The notes under the pieces are model-generated. The model was not told the DNA's origin. It did no database searches and worked only from the letters and a program-made list of their open reading frames with translations. A DNA stretch of 64,000 bases. Source: JAYRSJ01 sp041920215. GTDB lineage: Bacteria; Pseudomonadota; Gammaproteobacteria; Burkholderiales; Burkholderiaceae_C. The translations under genes were made by a program, and so were the position numbers. Of the stretch, positions 46,817 through 56,800 are shown in pieces. Numbering within the stretch: position 1 is the first letter of the stretch; each line of letters starts with the position of its first letter. The stretch covers positions 1-64,000 of the forward strand of contig JAYRSJ010000004.1 in assembly GCA_041920215.1 (NCBI GenBank), given 5' to 3'.

Positions 46817-48382
46817 TTATGCATCCAGATGGAATTGCGCCACCGCGCCGCCCAGCTTCTGCGACTGCTCGCGCAGGCTCTCGGCGGCGGCCGCACTCTG
46901 CTCCACCAGGGCCGCGTTCTGCTGGGTCATCTGGTCCAGCTGGGTCACCGCGGTGTTGACATGGCCGATGCGCTGGCTCTGGTCGGAGGTGCCGGCGGCG
47001 ATCTCGCCGATGATGTCCGAGACCCGCTGCACCGAGGCGACGATCTCGTCCATGGTGCTGCCGGCATCCTGCACCAGGCGCGCGCCGGTCTCCACCCGCT
47101 CGACGCTGGCGCCGATCAGGCCCTTGATCTCGCGCGCCGCCTCGGCGCTGCGCTGGGCCAGGCTGCGCACCTCGCCCGCCACCACTGCAAAGCCGCGGCC
47201 CTGTTCGCCGGCGCGGGCGGCCTCCACCGCCGCGTTCAGCGCCAGGATATTGGTCTGGAAGGCAATGCCGTCGATCACGCCGATGATGTCGCCGATGCGG
47301 CGCGAGCTGCTGTTGATCTCGTCCATGGTCGCCACCACCTGGCCCACCACTGCGCCGCCGCGCTGCGCCACCTGGGCGGCCGAGCTGGCCAGCTGGTTGG
47401 CCTGGGCGGCCGCATCGGCGCTCTGGCGCACGGTGCCGGTCAGCTGCTCCATCGCGCTGGCGGTGCTCTGCAGATTGGAGGCCGTCTGCTCGGTACGCTG
47501 GCTCAGGTCCTGATTGCCGGCCGCCACCTCGGTGCTGGCGGTCTCGATCTGCAGCGTCGAGTCGCGCACCTGGCCCACCAGGCGGCGCAGCGAATCCTGC
47601 ATCGCGTTCAAGGCCTCCAGCAGCTGGGCGGCCTCGTCACGGCCTTCGACGCGGATCTGCCGCGTCAGGTCGCCGGCGGCGATGGACTGCGCCACCGCGC
47701 GGGCATAGCTGATCGGGCTGGTGATGGTCGCCGAGTTGATCAGGGTCAGCGGCACCACCAGCACCACCACCACCGCCAGCACGCCGATGAAGATCAGCGT
47801 GATCTGCCACATCGCCGCATTGAACTCGGTCTGGGTGGCCTGGGCTTCGCCCTCGATCACCGCGGCGATCTTGCCGACCCGGTCCTCGACCTGGCTCATA
47901 TGGCCCTTGGCCCGGCCCAGCATCTTGTCGGCCACCCGGGCAGTGTCGAAGCCGCCGTCCTGGATCTGGGTCAGCACCGGCGCCGAGGCCTTGCTGTACT
48001 CGTCCATCAGCGCCACCGCCTCCCGGGCCAGCGCATTGTCGGCGTCGTCCTCGCCGTCGACCAGCTTGCCCAGGCCGGCCTGGGTGTTCTTGATGGCGGC
48101 GGCCCAGCTCTCGCGCGCCTTCAGCACCGCGACACCGTCCTCGTAGTTGATGACCATCTCCTTCTCCGCCAGCCGCACATCGGCCAGGGCCGCGCGGATA
48201 TTGGAGAGCAGGGTCAACTCCGCCACCGAATGGTCCATGAACTCGGCGTTGAGCTGCTTGAGCTGCTGGCCGCCGAACATGCCGGTGATGCCCACCATCG
48301 CGAACATCGACAGCACCATCGCGATCGCGCCCTGCATGCGCAGGCGGATGGTGAACATGCGCATCCAGCCGGTCAGATTCAT
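46817..48382 (-). CDS. Methyl-accepting chemotaxis protein
   Basis: The 521-residue chemoreceptor has an N-terminal membrane helix (about 15-40), a periplasmic four-helix-bundle region (about 40-190), a second membrane helix (about 193-213), a HAMP domain and a long signalling coil. The hairpin tip is GVIDGIAFQTNILALNAAVEAARAGEQGRGFAVVAGEVR (near residues 365-405). The ligand is unknown. The start at 48382 has GGAG about 8 nt upstream. No chemotaxis genes lie nearby. Confidence 0.94.
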   Translation of the reverse strand: MNLTGWMRMFTIRLRMQGAIAMVLSMFAMVGITGMFGGQQLKQLNAEFMDHSVAELTLLSNIRAALADVRLAEKEMVINYEDGVAVLKARESWAAAIKNTQAGLGKLVDGEDDADNALAREAVALMDEYSKASAPVLTQIQDGGFDTARVADKMLGRAKGHMSQVEDRVGKIAAVIEGEAQATQTEFNAAMWQITLIFIGVLAVVVVLVVPLTLINSATITSPISYARAVAQSIAAGDLTRQIRVEGRDEAAQLLEALNAMQDSLRRLVGQVRDSTLQIETASTEVAAGNQDLSQRTEQTASNLQSTASAMEQLTGTVRQSADAAAQANQLASSAAQVAQRGGAVVGQVVATMDEINSSSRRIGDIIGVIDGIAFQTNILALNAAVEAARAGEQGRGFAVVAGEVRSLAQRSAEAAREIKGLIGASVERVETGARLVQDAGSTMDEIVASVQRVSDIIGEIAAGTSDQSQRIGHVNTAVTQLDQMTQQNAALVEQSAAAAESLREQSQKLGGAVAQFHLDA

Positions 48383-48511
48383 GGTCAGCACTCCTCTTGT
48401 TGCACGCCTTGGCGGCGCTTGGTGTTTTCCCTCGCCGGCAGGCCCGGCGGGCGGCACTTTTGCACAAGCACTGAACTAGACCATGACTCAGATCAAGACG
48501 CCAGCAAAGCC

Positions 48512-48539
48512 CCGGCGCAGCGCGCATGTTCCGCGCCGG
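48512..48539 (-). terminator. Possible terminator after sppA
   Basis: A perfect 7-bp stem CCGGCGC / GCGCCGG (48512-48518 with 48533-48539) lies 10 nt beyond the sppA stop. The following U run on the minus strand is poor. It is a weak candidate only. Confidence 0.3.
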
Positions 48540-48548
48540 TTTTGCGCA

Positions 48549-50411
48549 CTATGGCGCAGTGCAGAGGCAGTGCACCACCGCGGCAAAGGGCTTGCGCCCC
48601 TGGCTCAGCTCGGTCGCCCAAGCCAGTTCGGCCTGGGCCTGACGTACGACGGCCGGCAGTCCCAGCTGGGCGCGCATCAGCTCAATCACGCCGGGTGCCA
48701 GCACATCGCCCAGGCTGCTGAGCAGCTGGTCCAGCTTGCCGGGCTCGCGCTCCAGATAACGCGGGGCCGCAGCGGCCTTGTCCGCATCGGCCAGCTTGGC
48801 CAGCCGGGCCGCCTGGCGCAGCGCATCGTCCAGACTGCCCAGCTCGTCCACCAGGCCGCGATCCAGGGCCTGGGCGCCGGTCCAGACCCGGCCCTGGGCC
48901 ACCGCGTCGATCTCGGCCACGCTCTTGCCGCGGGCCTTGGCGGCCTTGCCGGTGAAATCGTCGTAGATGTACTGGATGGCCGACTGCACCGAGGCGCGCA
49001 GCCGCTCGTCCAGCGGACGACGCGGGTCGTAGCCGCCGGCCAGCCAGGTGGTGGTGTAGCCGCCGGTGTGGATTGAGAGCTTGTCCATCAGCTTGTTGGC
49101 GGTGGGCAGCATGCCGAACACGCCGATGGAGCCGGTGATGGTGGCCGGATCGGCCAGCACCCGGTCGGCGGACATCGCAATCCAGTAGCCACCGGAGGCC
49201 GCCACGCTGGCCATGGACACCACCACCGGCTTGCCGGCCGCACGGGTCAGCTCCAGCTCGCGCCGCACCAGCTCGGAGGCATAGGCGCTGCCGCCCGGCG
49301 AGTTGACCCGCAGCACCAGGGCCTTGAGCTTGTCGTCCTCGCGGGCCTGGCGTATCAGGCGGGCGGTCGATTCGCCACCCACCTTGCCGGGCCCGGCCTC
49401 GCCGTCGACGATCTCGCCCTCGGCCACCACGATGCCAACGGGCGCATCGGCGGCGGCCGGCTTCAGATAGGCTTGGTAGGCCGCATAGCCGATCTGGCGG
49501 AAGCTCTTGCTCTTCTCGTCCAGCACGCCGCGCTCCAGCATCAGCGTGCGCAGCTCGTCCCGGGTCTTGAGCCCGTCGACCAGCTTCTCCTGCAGCGAGA
49601 GCTGGGCGGTATTGCCGCCCACGGCCGCCAGGCGCTGCGGCAGGGCCGTGATGCCGGCCACGACCGCGCCCTTGTCGAGCTTGCGCGCGCTCTCGACGGC
49701 ATCGGTGTAGCGCCGCCACAGATCGTCGTAGAGATAGGCCTCGGACTCCAGCGAGGCCGGCGAGGGCGCGTTGGCGAAATAGGGCTCGCCGAAGTTCTTG
49801 AACTTGCCGACCCGTATCACGTTGGCGTCTATGCCCAGACGGTCCAGCGCATCCTTGTAGTAGTTGCGGTAGCGGCCGAAGCCCTCGATCGCGACCATGC
49901 CCATCGGGTGGATGAAGATCTGGTCGGCCTGAGCGGCCAGCAGGTAGGCGCGCTGCTCGAAGCCGCTGCCGTAGGCGATCACCGGCTTGCCACTGAGCTT
50001 CTTGAAGCGCTGCAGGGCGGCGGCGGCCTCGCGCAGCTGGACCATGCCGCCGCCGCTGAAGCCGTCCAGATCCAGCAGCAGCTGGTTGATCTTGGGGTCG
50101 GCCGCGGCCGTCTCCAGGGTCTGCAGCAGATCGCGCAGGCGCACCTGGGCCTGCGGGCTATCGCCGCGGGCCTGGGCCAGCGCCTGCTCGCGCAGCGAGC
50201 CCGAGAACTGCTCGACCAGCTGCCCCTTCAGATCCAGCACCAGGGCGGTCTTGTCCTGCAGCGGCTTGGGGCCACGCTGGGCGATCAGATAGACCAGGCC
50301 GATCAGCAGGCCCAGCCACAGCAGGTTCAGCACGGTACGGCGGCTGGCATCCACCAGCCACCAGGCCTTGGCCAGGAAACGGCCCACCGGCCGCAGAACA
50401 GACATGATCAT
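48549..50411 (-). CDS. sppA: Signal peptide peptidase SppA, 67-kDa type
   Basis: SppA degrades cleaved signal peptides and membrane fragments. The 620-residue product has an N-terminal membrane anchor (about 26-46), two tandem SppA domains (about 60-300 and 320-560), a catalytic Ser in VVSMASVAASGGYWIAMSADR and a Lys in IRVGKFKNFGEPY. That two-domain layout is the E. coli type. ATG 50411 and ATG 50405 both give the same family start. It is divergent from the hydrolase gene at 50548. Confidence 0.93.
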   Translation of the reverse strand: MIMSVLRPVGRFLAKAWWLVDASRRTVLNLLWLGLLIGLVYLIAQRGPKPLQDKTALVLDLKGQLVEQFSGSLREQALAQARGDSPQAQVRLRDLLQTLETAAADPKINQLLLDLDGFSGGGMVQLREAAAALQRFKKLSGKPVIAYGSGFEQRAYLLAAQADQIFIHPMGMVAIEGFGRYRNYYKDALDRLGIDANVIRVGKFKNFGEPYFANAPSPASLESEAYLYDDLWRRYTDAVESARKLDKGAVVAGITALPQRLAAVGGNTAQLSLQEKLVDGLKTRDELRTLMLERGVLDEKSKSFRQIGYAAYQAYLKPAAADAPVGIVVAEGEIVDGEAGPGKVGGESTARLIRQAREDDKLKALVLRVNSPGGSAYASELVRRELELTRAAGKPVVVSMASVAASGGYWIAMSADRVLADPATITGSIGVFGMLPTANKLMDKLSIHTGGYTTTWLAGGYDPRRPLDERLRASVQSAIQYIYDDFTGKAAKARGKSVAEIDAVAQGRVWTGAQALDRGLVDELGSLDDALRQAARLAKLADADKAAAAPRYLEREPGKLDQLLSSLGDVLAPGVIELMRAQLGLPAVVRQAQAELAWATELSQGRKPFAAVVHCLCTAP

Positions 50412-50547
50412 CTGTGGGGTCTCGCAAGAGATGCCAGGATTGGCCGCACGATTGTAGGAAGCGCCGCGCCGCCCGGCCTTCGGTCATGGTCAGGGCGTAG
50501 AAACCCCGATCCGGCAAGCGCAGCGGCCCGACGCTAAGCTAGCGCCC

Positions 50548-51414
50548 ATGCCTGCCTCCACCGCCCGCCGCTGGCGCCATCTGCTCGCCCTGCTGACGCT
50601 CAGCGCCCTGCTGCTGGGCGGCTGCGCCACGCTGGACGAGAAGCAGCGCGAATGGATCTTCCAGCCCAGCGAACGCAGCTGGGCCGGCGGCCTGGCCGCG
50701 GCCCAGGGCATGGACGACGTCTGGATTGACTACCAGGCGCCCAGCAGCGCGGCGCCGGTGCGCCTGCACGGCCTGTGGGCGCCGGCCGAGCGCGTCGACG
50801 CGCCGGTGCTGCTCTATCTGCACGGCGCGCGCTGGGATGTGCGCGGCAGCGCGCCGCGCATGCGCCGGCTGCAGTCGCTGGGCTTTTCGGTACTGGGCAT
50901 CGACTACCGCGGCTTCGGCCAGAGCTCCAAGAGCCTGCCCTCGGAAACCATGGCCTACGAGGATGCCCGCGCCGCCTGGGACTGGCTGGCGCGCCGGCAT
51001 CCGCAGGCACGGCGCTATATCTTCGGCCACTCGCTGGGTGGCGCGATCGCGGTGGAGCTGGCCCGCCAGGTCGAGCGCGACGCCGCTGGCCTGATCGTCG
51101 AGGGCAGCTTCACCTCCATCCCCGACGTGGTCAGCCACTTCAAATGGGGCTGGCTGCCGCTGGGACCGCTGATCACCCAGCGCTTCGAGGCCGCCGAGCG
51201 CATCGCCCAGCTCAAGGTGCCGCTGCTGGTCGTGCATGGCAGCGAGGACAAGCTGATCCCGCCCGAACTCGGCCGCCAGCTTTACGAGCGGGCCCCCGGG
51301 CCCAAGCGCTTTTTGCTGGTCGAGGGCGGCTCCCACCACAACACCAATGCAGTCGGCCTGGCCCAGTACCGCATCGCCCTGGCCGAGCTGTTCGGCCTGA
51401 ACGCACCCCAGTAA
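50548..51414 (+). CDS. Alpha/beta hydrolase lipoprotein
   Basis: The 288-residue product has a lipoprotein signal (LLLGGC, Cys near 28) and an alpha/beta-hydrolase fold with nucleophile motif FGHSLGGA, HGSEDKLIPPE (acid) and LVEGGSHHN (His). Related COG1073 proteins are esterases of unknown natural substrate. It would act at the periplasmic face of a membrane. It converges with the 3-hydroxyacyl-CoA dehydrogenase gene across an inverted-repeat-rich spacer. Confidence 0.9.
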   Translation: MPASTARRWRHLLALLTLSALLLGGCATLDEKQREWIFQPSERSWAGGLAAAQGMDDVWIDYQAPSSAAPVRLHGLWAPAERVDAPVLLYLHGARWDVRGSAPRMRRLQSLGFSVLGIDYRGFGQSSKSLPSETMAYEDARAAWDWLARRHPQARRYIFGHSLGGAIAVELARQVERDAAGLIVEGSFTSIPDVVSHFKWGWLPLGPLITQRFEAAERIAQLKVPLLVVHGSEDKLIPPELGRQLYERAPGPKRFLLVEGGSHHNTNAVGLAQYRIALAELFGLNAPQ

Positions 51415-51428
51415 ACACCCCCCTCGCA

Positions 51429-51497
51429 GCGCCTGCCCCCTCTTCCCCAGCAGGCGCCGCCGACCCCTTGAGGGGGCCGGCGCAGCCGGCAGGGGGT
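51429..51497. repeat. Cluster of inverted repeats between convergent genes
   Basis: Three hairpins lie in 69 bases. They are GCGCCTGC / GCAGGCGC (51429-51436 and 51450-51457), CCCCTTGAGGGG (51464-51475), and GCCGGC-GCA-GCCGGC (51476-51490) followed by AGGGGG. Similar GC-rich palindromes recur at gene ends in some Burkholderiales. There is no T-run, but the position suggests termination or mRNA 3'-end protection. Confidence 0.5.
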
Positions 51498-51500
51498 GGT

Positions 51501-53048
51501 TCAAGCCCCCCAGCGGCGCTGCTGCAGCAGCGCGCTGACCCGGTAGCGCTCGCTGCGGTAGGCCTTGAACAGCTGGTCCAGCAGCTCGGCCACCGTGGTG
51601 GCGCCCAGCTGGGCCAGCCAGCCGAACGGACCTTCGGGGTAGTTGACGCCCAGCTTCATCGCGGTATCGGCCGCAGCCTCGTCGCAGACGCCCTGCCACA
51701 CCGCATCGGCACCCTCGTTGATCAGCATCGCCACCGTGCGTGCCACCACCAGACCCGGCACATCGCGCAGCAGCAGGGTCTCCCAGCCCAGCGCATGCCA
51801 GAGCTCGGCGAGCTGGGCGCGGGCCGGCGCGCTGCAGCGCGGCGCATAGGCCAGGGCCAGGCCGTCGCAGCGCTCCGGCGCCAGCGGCCAGTCCATCACC
51901 GCCAGCTCGGCATGAGCGCGCTCGGCCGCCAGCTGGGCGGCACTCAGGCCGCTGCTCAGATGCACCTGCAGCTCGCCGATCTGCAAACCGCACCAGTCCG
52001 CGGCCTCGCCGCGGCTGTAGTGCAGGCCCTTGTGGGCCAGCCAGCTGCCCAGGCGCTCCACCAGCGGACCGCGGCCCACCAGGCTCAGCGCGGGCAGCTC
52101 GCCCTGCGGCGCCGGCACCGGCGCGGCCGCCGGCGGGTTGCCGGTATAGAAGCCCTTGCCGACCTTGCGGCCCAGCCGACCGCCGTCGACCAGGGCGCGC
52201 TGCACCAGCGAGGGCATGAAACGCTTGTCGCCGAAATTGGCCTCGAAGACCGACTGGGTCACCAGGAAGTTGGTGTCATGGCCGATCAGGTCCATCAGCT
52301 CGCAAGGCCCCATGCGGAAGCCCGCGCCGCGCAGCGCGCGGTCCAGCAGGGCCGGCTCGGCCGCCTGCTCCAGCAGCAGGGCCAGGGTCTCGGCGTAATA
52401 GGGTCGGGCGATGCGGTTGACGATGAAGCCCGGCGTGCTCTTGGCATGCACCGGGGTCTTGCCCCAGCGCCGCGCGAGCGCATGGATCGCCTCGGCCACC
52501 GCGGCCTCGGTCTCGGCGCCCGAGACCACCTCGACCAGCTTCATCAGCGGCACCGGATTGAAGAAGTGCATGCCCACCAGGCGCTCGGGCCGGCGCATGC
52601 CGTTGGCCAGCGCGGTGATGCTGATCGACGAAGTGTTGGAGGCGATGATGGCGCCCTCGGGCAGCAGGGCGTCCAGCTCGCGCAGCAGGGCCTGCTTGGG
52701 CTCCAGCTTCTCGACGATCACCTCGATCACCAGCGCACTGTCGGCCAGTTCGGAACTGCTGAGCGCCGGGCTGATGCGCGCCAGCACTGCATCGCGTTCG
52801 GCCTGTTCCATGCGGCCTTTGGCCACCAGGCCGTCCAGGCCCTTGGCGATGCCGGCGATGGCCGCCGCCGCCGCGCCCTCGCGCAGATCCAGCAGCCGCA
52901 CCGCATGGCCGGCCTGGGCCGCCACCTGGGCGATGCCCGCCCCCATCACACCAGCACCGACCACGCCGACCGGGGCCTGCGCCGCCGGCTGCGCGGCGAT
53001 CGTCCACGCCATGCTGCTCGCACTCATCGTCGTCATCTCGCTCATCAA
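51501..53048 (-). CDS. 3-hydroxyacyl-CoA dehydrogenase, PaaH/PaaC-like
   Basis: The 515-residue product has an NAD-binding Rossmann motif (VGVVGAGVMGAGIAQ), two 3-hydroxyacyl-CoA dehydrogenase C-terminal domains (about 210-305 and 415-510), and the HFFNPVPLMKLVEVV and GFIVNRI motifs with the catalytic His-Glu pair. The duplicated C-terminal domain fits the PaaH type, which oxidises 3-hydroxyadipyl-CoA in phenylacetate degradation. No other paa gene is nearby, so the pathway is unproven. It starts as the upstream crotonase gene ends, with 4-nt overlap (53045-53048). Confidence 0.9.
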   Translation of the reverse strand: MMSEMTTMSASSMAWTIAAQPAAQAPVGVVGAGVMGAGIAQVAAQAGHAVRLLDLREGAAAAAIAGIAKGLDGLVAKGRMEQAERDAVLARISPALSSSELADSALVIEVIVEKLEPKQALLRELDALLPEGAIIASNTSSISITALANGMRRPERLVGMHFFNPVPLMKLVEVVSGAETEAAVAEAIHALARRWGKTPVHAKSTPGFIVNRIARPYYAETLALLLEQAAEPALLDRALRGAGFRMGPCELMDLIGHDTNFLVTQSVFEANFGDKRFMPSLVQRALVDGGRLGRKVGKGFYTGNPPAAAPVPAPQGELPALSLVGRGPLVERLGSWLAHKGLHYSRGEAADWCGLQIGELQVHLSSGLSAAQLAAERAHAELAVMDWPLAPERCDGLALAYAPRCSAPARAQLAELWHALGWETLLLRDVPGLVVARTVAMLINEGADAVWQGVCDEAAADTAMKLGVNYPEGPFGWLAQLGATTVAELLDQLFKAYRSERYRVSALLQQRRWGA

Positions 53049-53842
53049 TCCTTGTCGACTTCGGGAATCCAGGCCGCCGGCCGCTTGGCCAGGAAGGCGG
53101 CAAAGCCCTCGCGGGCCTCCTCGCCCATGCGCACCCGGGCAATGGTCTGGGCCGTCAGCTCACGCACGGCCGGCGTCACCGGGCCCACCTGCAGCTGGGC
53201 CATCAGGGCCTTGATCTCGCCCTGCGCCTGCGGGCCGTTCTGCAGCAGCTCGTGCACCCAGCGGCCCACCGCGGCGTCCAGTTCGTCCGCCGGCACCACC
53301 TCCTGCACCAGGCCCAGGGCCAGGGCCTCGCTGGCCGGGATACGGCTGGCCGTCAGCGCCAGACGGCGGGCCTGGCGCGGCCCCACCGCATTGACCACAT
53401 AGGGGCCGATCACCGCCGGCAGGATGCCGAAGCGGGCCTCGCTGACCGCGAAGCGGGCATCGTCGGCGGCGATCGCGATATCGCAGGCCGCCGTCAGGCC
53501 CACGCCGCCGCCCAGGGCCAGGCCCTGGACCCGCGCGATGGTCGGCTTGGCCGACTCCGCGATCTTGGCCAGCATCTCGGCAAAGCGGCGCGCATCGGCC
53601 AGATTGTCGGCATGGCTGGCCGCGGCGGCGCGCTTCATCCACTGGATGTCGGCCCCGGCGCTGAAGGCCTTGCCGGCACCGGCCAGCACGATGATGCGCA
53701 CATGGGGATCGGCCACCAGCCGGTCCATGGCTTGGCCCAGCTCGGCGATCATCGCCTCGTTGAAGGCGTTGAACACCTCGGGACGGGTCATGGTCAGATG
53801 CGCGACGCCGCGCCCATCGACCGCGATATGCAAGGTCTCCAC
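53045..53842 (-). CDS. Enoyl-CoA hydratase/isomerase family protein, methylglutaconyl-CoA hydratase-like
   Basis: The 265-residue crotonase-fold protein has VFNAFNEAMIAELGQAM, LAGAGKAFSAGADIQWMKR (first oxyanion hole), VQGLALGGGVGLTAACD (second), and a C-terminal catalytic region. The N-terminal ETLHIAVDGRGVAHLTMTRPE resembles LiuC/AtuE hydratases. I chose GTG 53842, with AGGAG 7 nt upstream, because the longer open frame has no family support. The 3-hydroxyacyl-CoA dehydrogenase gene overlaps its 3' end, which suggests one fatty- or aromatic-acid pathway. Confidence 0.9.
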   Translation of the reverse strand: METLHIAVDGRGVAHLTMTRPEVFNAFNEAMIAELGQAMDRLVADPHVRIIVLAGAGKAFSAGADIQWMKRAAAASHADNLADARRFAEMLAKIAESAKPTIARVQGLALGGGVGLTAACDIAIAADDARFAVSEARFGILPAVIGPYVVNAVGPRQARRLALTASRIPASEALALGLVQEVVPADELDAAVGRWVHELLQNGPQAQGEIKALMAQLQVGPVTPAVRELTAQTIARVRMGEEAREGFAAFLAKRPAAWIPEVDKD

Positions 53843-53897
53843 GATGAAACTCCTGGTAATCGCGGGAGTATCGCAGCCCGGCAGCGGCCGCCGGGCT

Positions 53898-56800
53898 TCA
53901 GTGCGGCCCGGCCCACAAGGCCGTCCAGTAGGCGGCCGGCTCGGGCCGGCCCAGCAGATAGCCCTGCAGCAGATCGCAGCCATGGGCCAGCAGGAACTCG
54001 TGCTGCGCCACCGTCTCTATGCCCTCGGCCACCACCAGCAGGCCCAGGCTGTGCGCCAGCGCCAGCGTGGCGGCGCTGATGGCGGCGTCGTTGTCGTCGT
54101 TCTCGATATCGCGCACGAACTCGCGGTCCAGCTTCAGCACCTGGATGGGCAGGCGCTTCAGATACACCAGCGAGGAATAGCCGGTGCCGAAATCGTCGAT
54201 CGCCAGCGTCAGGCCCAGCGCGCGCAGCTCCTGCAGCCGCTCCACCGCACCGGCCGGGTCGCGCATCGCCACCGATTCGGTGATCTCCAGCTCCAGCTCG
54301 GCGCCGGCCAGGCCCTGCTCCTTCAGGATGCGCGCGATGTCCAAGGCCAGGGCCGGGTTGCGCAGCTGGTGGGCCGAGAGATTGACCGCGATGCGCGCCG
54401 GCGCCGCGCCCTCGCGCCGCCATTGCGCCAGCTGCCGGCAGGCCTGCTCCAGCACCCACAGGCCCAGGGGCTCGATCAGGCCGGTCTCCTCGGCGATCGG
54501 GATGAAGCGCAGCGGCGGCACCATGCCCATGCGCGGATGGCGCCAGCGCAGCAGGGCCTCCATCGCCACCGGCACCGCGGTGGTGTCGGCGGCCGGCGCG
54601 AACTGCGGCTGGTAGTGCAGCTCGAACTGACCCTGCTCCAGGCCCAGGCGCAGCTCGCGCTCCAGCGTCAGGCGCTCGTCGGCGTCGGCATTCAGCGCCG
54701 CGGTGAAGTACTGCAGATTGTTGCGGCCCTGGGACTTGGCGTGATACATCGCGGTATCCGCCGCCCGCATCAGTTCGACCACGTCGGCGCCGTCCTGCGG
54801 ATAGACGCTGATGCCCAGGCTGGCGCTGCTGTGCAGGCGCTCGCCGGCGATCAGATAGGGCTGGTCCAGCGCCTGCAGGATCTTGCCGGCCACCGCCGAG
54901 GCGTCACCAGGCCGCTCCAGGCCCGCCAGCACGACGACGAACTCGTCCCCGCCCAGGCGCGCCACGATATCGCTCTCGCGCACGCAGCCCTGCAGCCGGC
55001 GCGCCACCTCCACCAGCAGCAGATCGCCGGTGTGGTGGCCCAGCGTGTCGTTGATCAGCTTGAAGCGATCCAGATCGATGAAGACCACCGCCACGCAATG
55101 GCCCTCGCGGTGCGCCGACAGCAGGGCCTGGGACAGGCGGATCTGCAGGTTGTAGCGGTTGAACAGCCCGGTCAGCGCATCGTGATGGGCCAGATGCTCG
55201 ATGCGTGCCTCGGCGGCCTTGCGCTCGCTGATGTCGATGAAGCTGGCGATGTAGTGGCTGACGGCGCCGCCGTCATCGCGTATCGCCGAGATCGCCGCCC
55301 ATTTGGGGTAGACCTTGCCGTCGCGGTCGCGGTCCCACAGCTCGCCCTGCCAGTAGCCGCGGCTGCCCAGCGCCTCCCACATGGCCTGGTAGGTGCTGCG
55401 CGGCGTACGCCCCGAGGCCAGCAGGCTGGGATCGCGGCCCTGCACCTCGGCCAGGCTGTAGCCGGTCTGGCGGCTGAAGGCCGGGTTGACCGCGATGATG
55501 CGCTGCGCCGCATCGGTCACCAGGATGGCCTCGCCGCTGTGCTGGAAGATATTGGCGTAGAGCTGCAGCGCCTCCTCGGTGCGGCGCAGCTCGCTGATGT
55601 CCTGCACCGTGCCGCGGGTGCGCAAGGCCTGACCCTGGGCGTCGTAGTCGGTCTGGCCATGCTCATGCACATGCTTGATGCGTCCGTCGGCGAACAGCAG
55701 GCGGTGCGAGACCTCGTAGGGGCGGCGCTGCGCCAGCGCCTCGCGGAAGGCGCGCTCCACCCGCTCCCGGTCCTCCGGGTGGATGGCGGCCAGGAAATCC
55801 TCGTAGCGGGCGCCGAAGCGCTGCGCATCGATCTCGAAGATGCGGAATACCTCGTCCGACCACTGCAGGCTGTCGTCGCGCAGGTCCAGCGTCCAGCTGC
55901 CCAGGCGGGCGATGCGCTGGGCGGCCCGCAGCTCCGCCAGCGACTGCTGCAGAACCCGTTCGCTGCGCAGCACCTGCCGCCCCAGCAGCAGCGCGCTGAG
56001 GCCCGACAGCAGCAGGAACAGCGCAAAGGCCAGCAGGGTCAGGCCTTGACGGCTGCGCGAGGGCGCCAGCACCTCGGCGGCATCCATCTTCACCACCATG
56101 CCCCAGCCCAGCGCCGGCAGATAGTGCCAGCTGGCCGCGGTTTCGACGCCGGCATAGTCCAGCACCATGCCGCGACCGGACTCGCCCGACAGCGCGCGCC
56201 GCATCAGCGCGCTGCGCGGGTCGCTGCGGTCCAGCGCCTGCCCGCCCGGCAAGGGCTGCGGCAGCGGGCGCAGCAGCGGCACCGCATAGACGATGCGCTC
56301 GCCGTCCGGATAGCCCAGCACCGTTTCCCCGCTTCGCCCCAGGCCGGTGCGGTCCATCACCACCGGCGCCAGCGTGGCCAGCTTGATCTGCAGGGCCAGC
56401 GCGCCGATGGGCCGGCCCTCGATCAGCACTGGCGCCACCGCGAAGGCGCTGACCTCGCCGGCCGACGGCGCATAGGGCTCGAAGCGGCTCAGGTCGATGT
56501 GCAGAAAGCGCATCGCCTGGCGAAAGCCGGCCGCCAGCGCGCTGCCGCTGTAGGGGCCGTGCAGCAGATTGCTGCCCAGATCGGCCTCGCCGCGCAGCGC
56601 GAACAGCACCTGGCCGCCGGCGTCGATCAGCAACAGGTCGTGATAGTCGCTGCGCTCGGCCAGACGCGCCAGCTCGGCGCGGTGCTGCTGCGCACTGGCC
56701 ACCGTGGCAGCCATGCCGCCGCGGGCGAAGTCGGCGCTGAGTGCGCGCAGGGCCTGCTGCACCCGCGCCTGGCCGGCCTGGGTGCGGGCATCGGCCAGGC

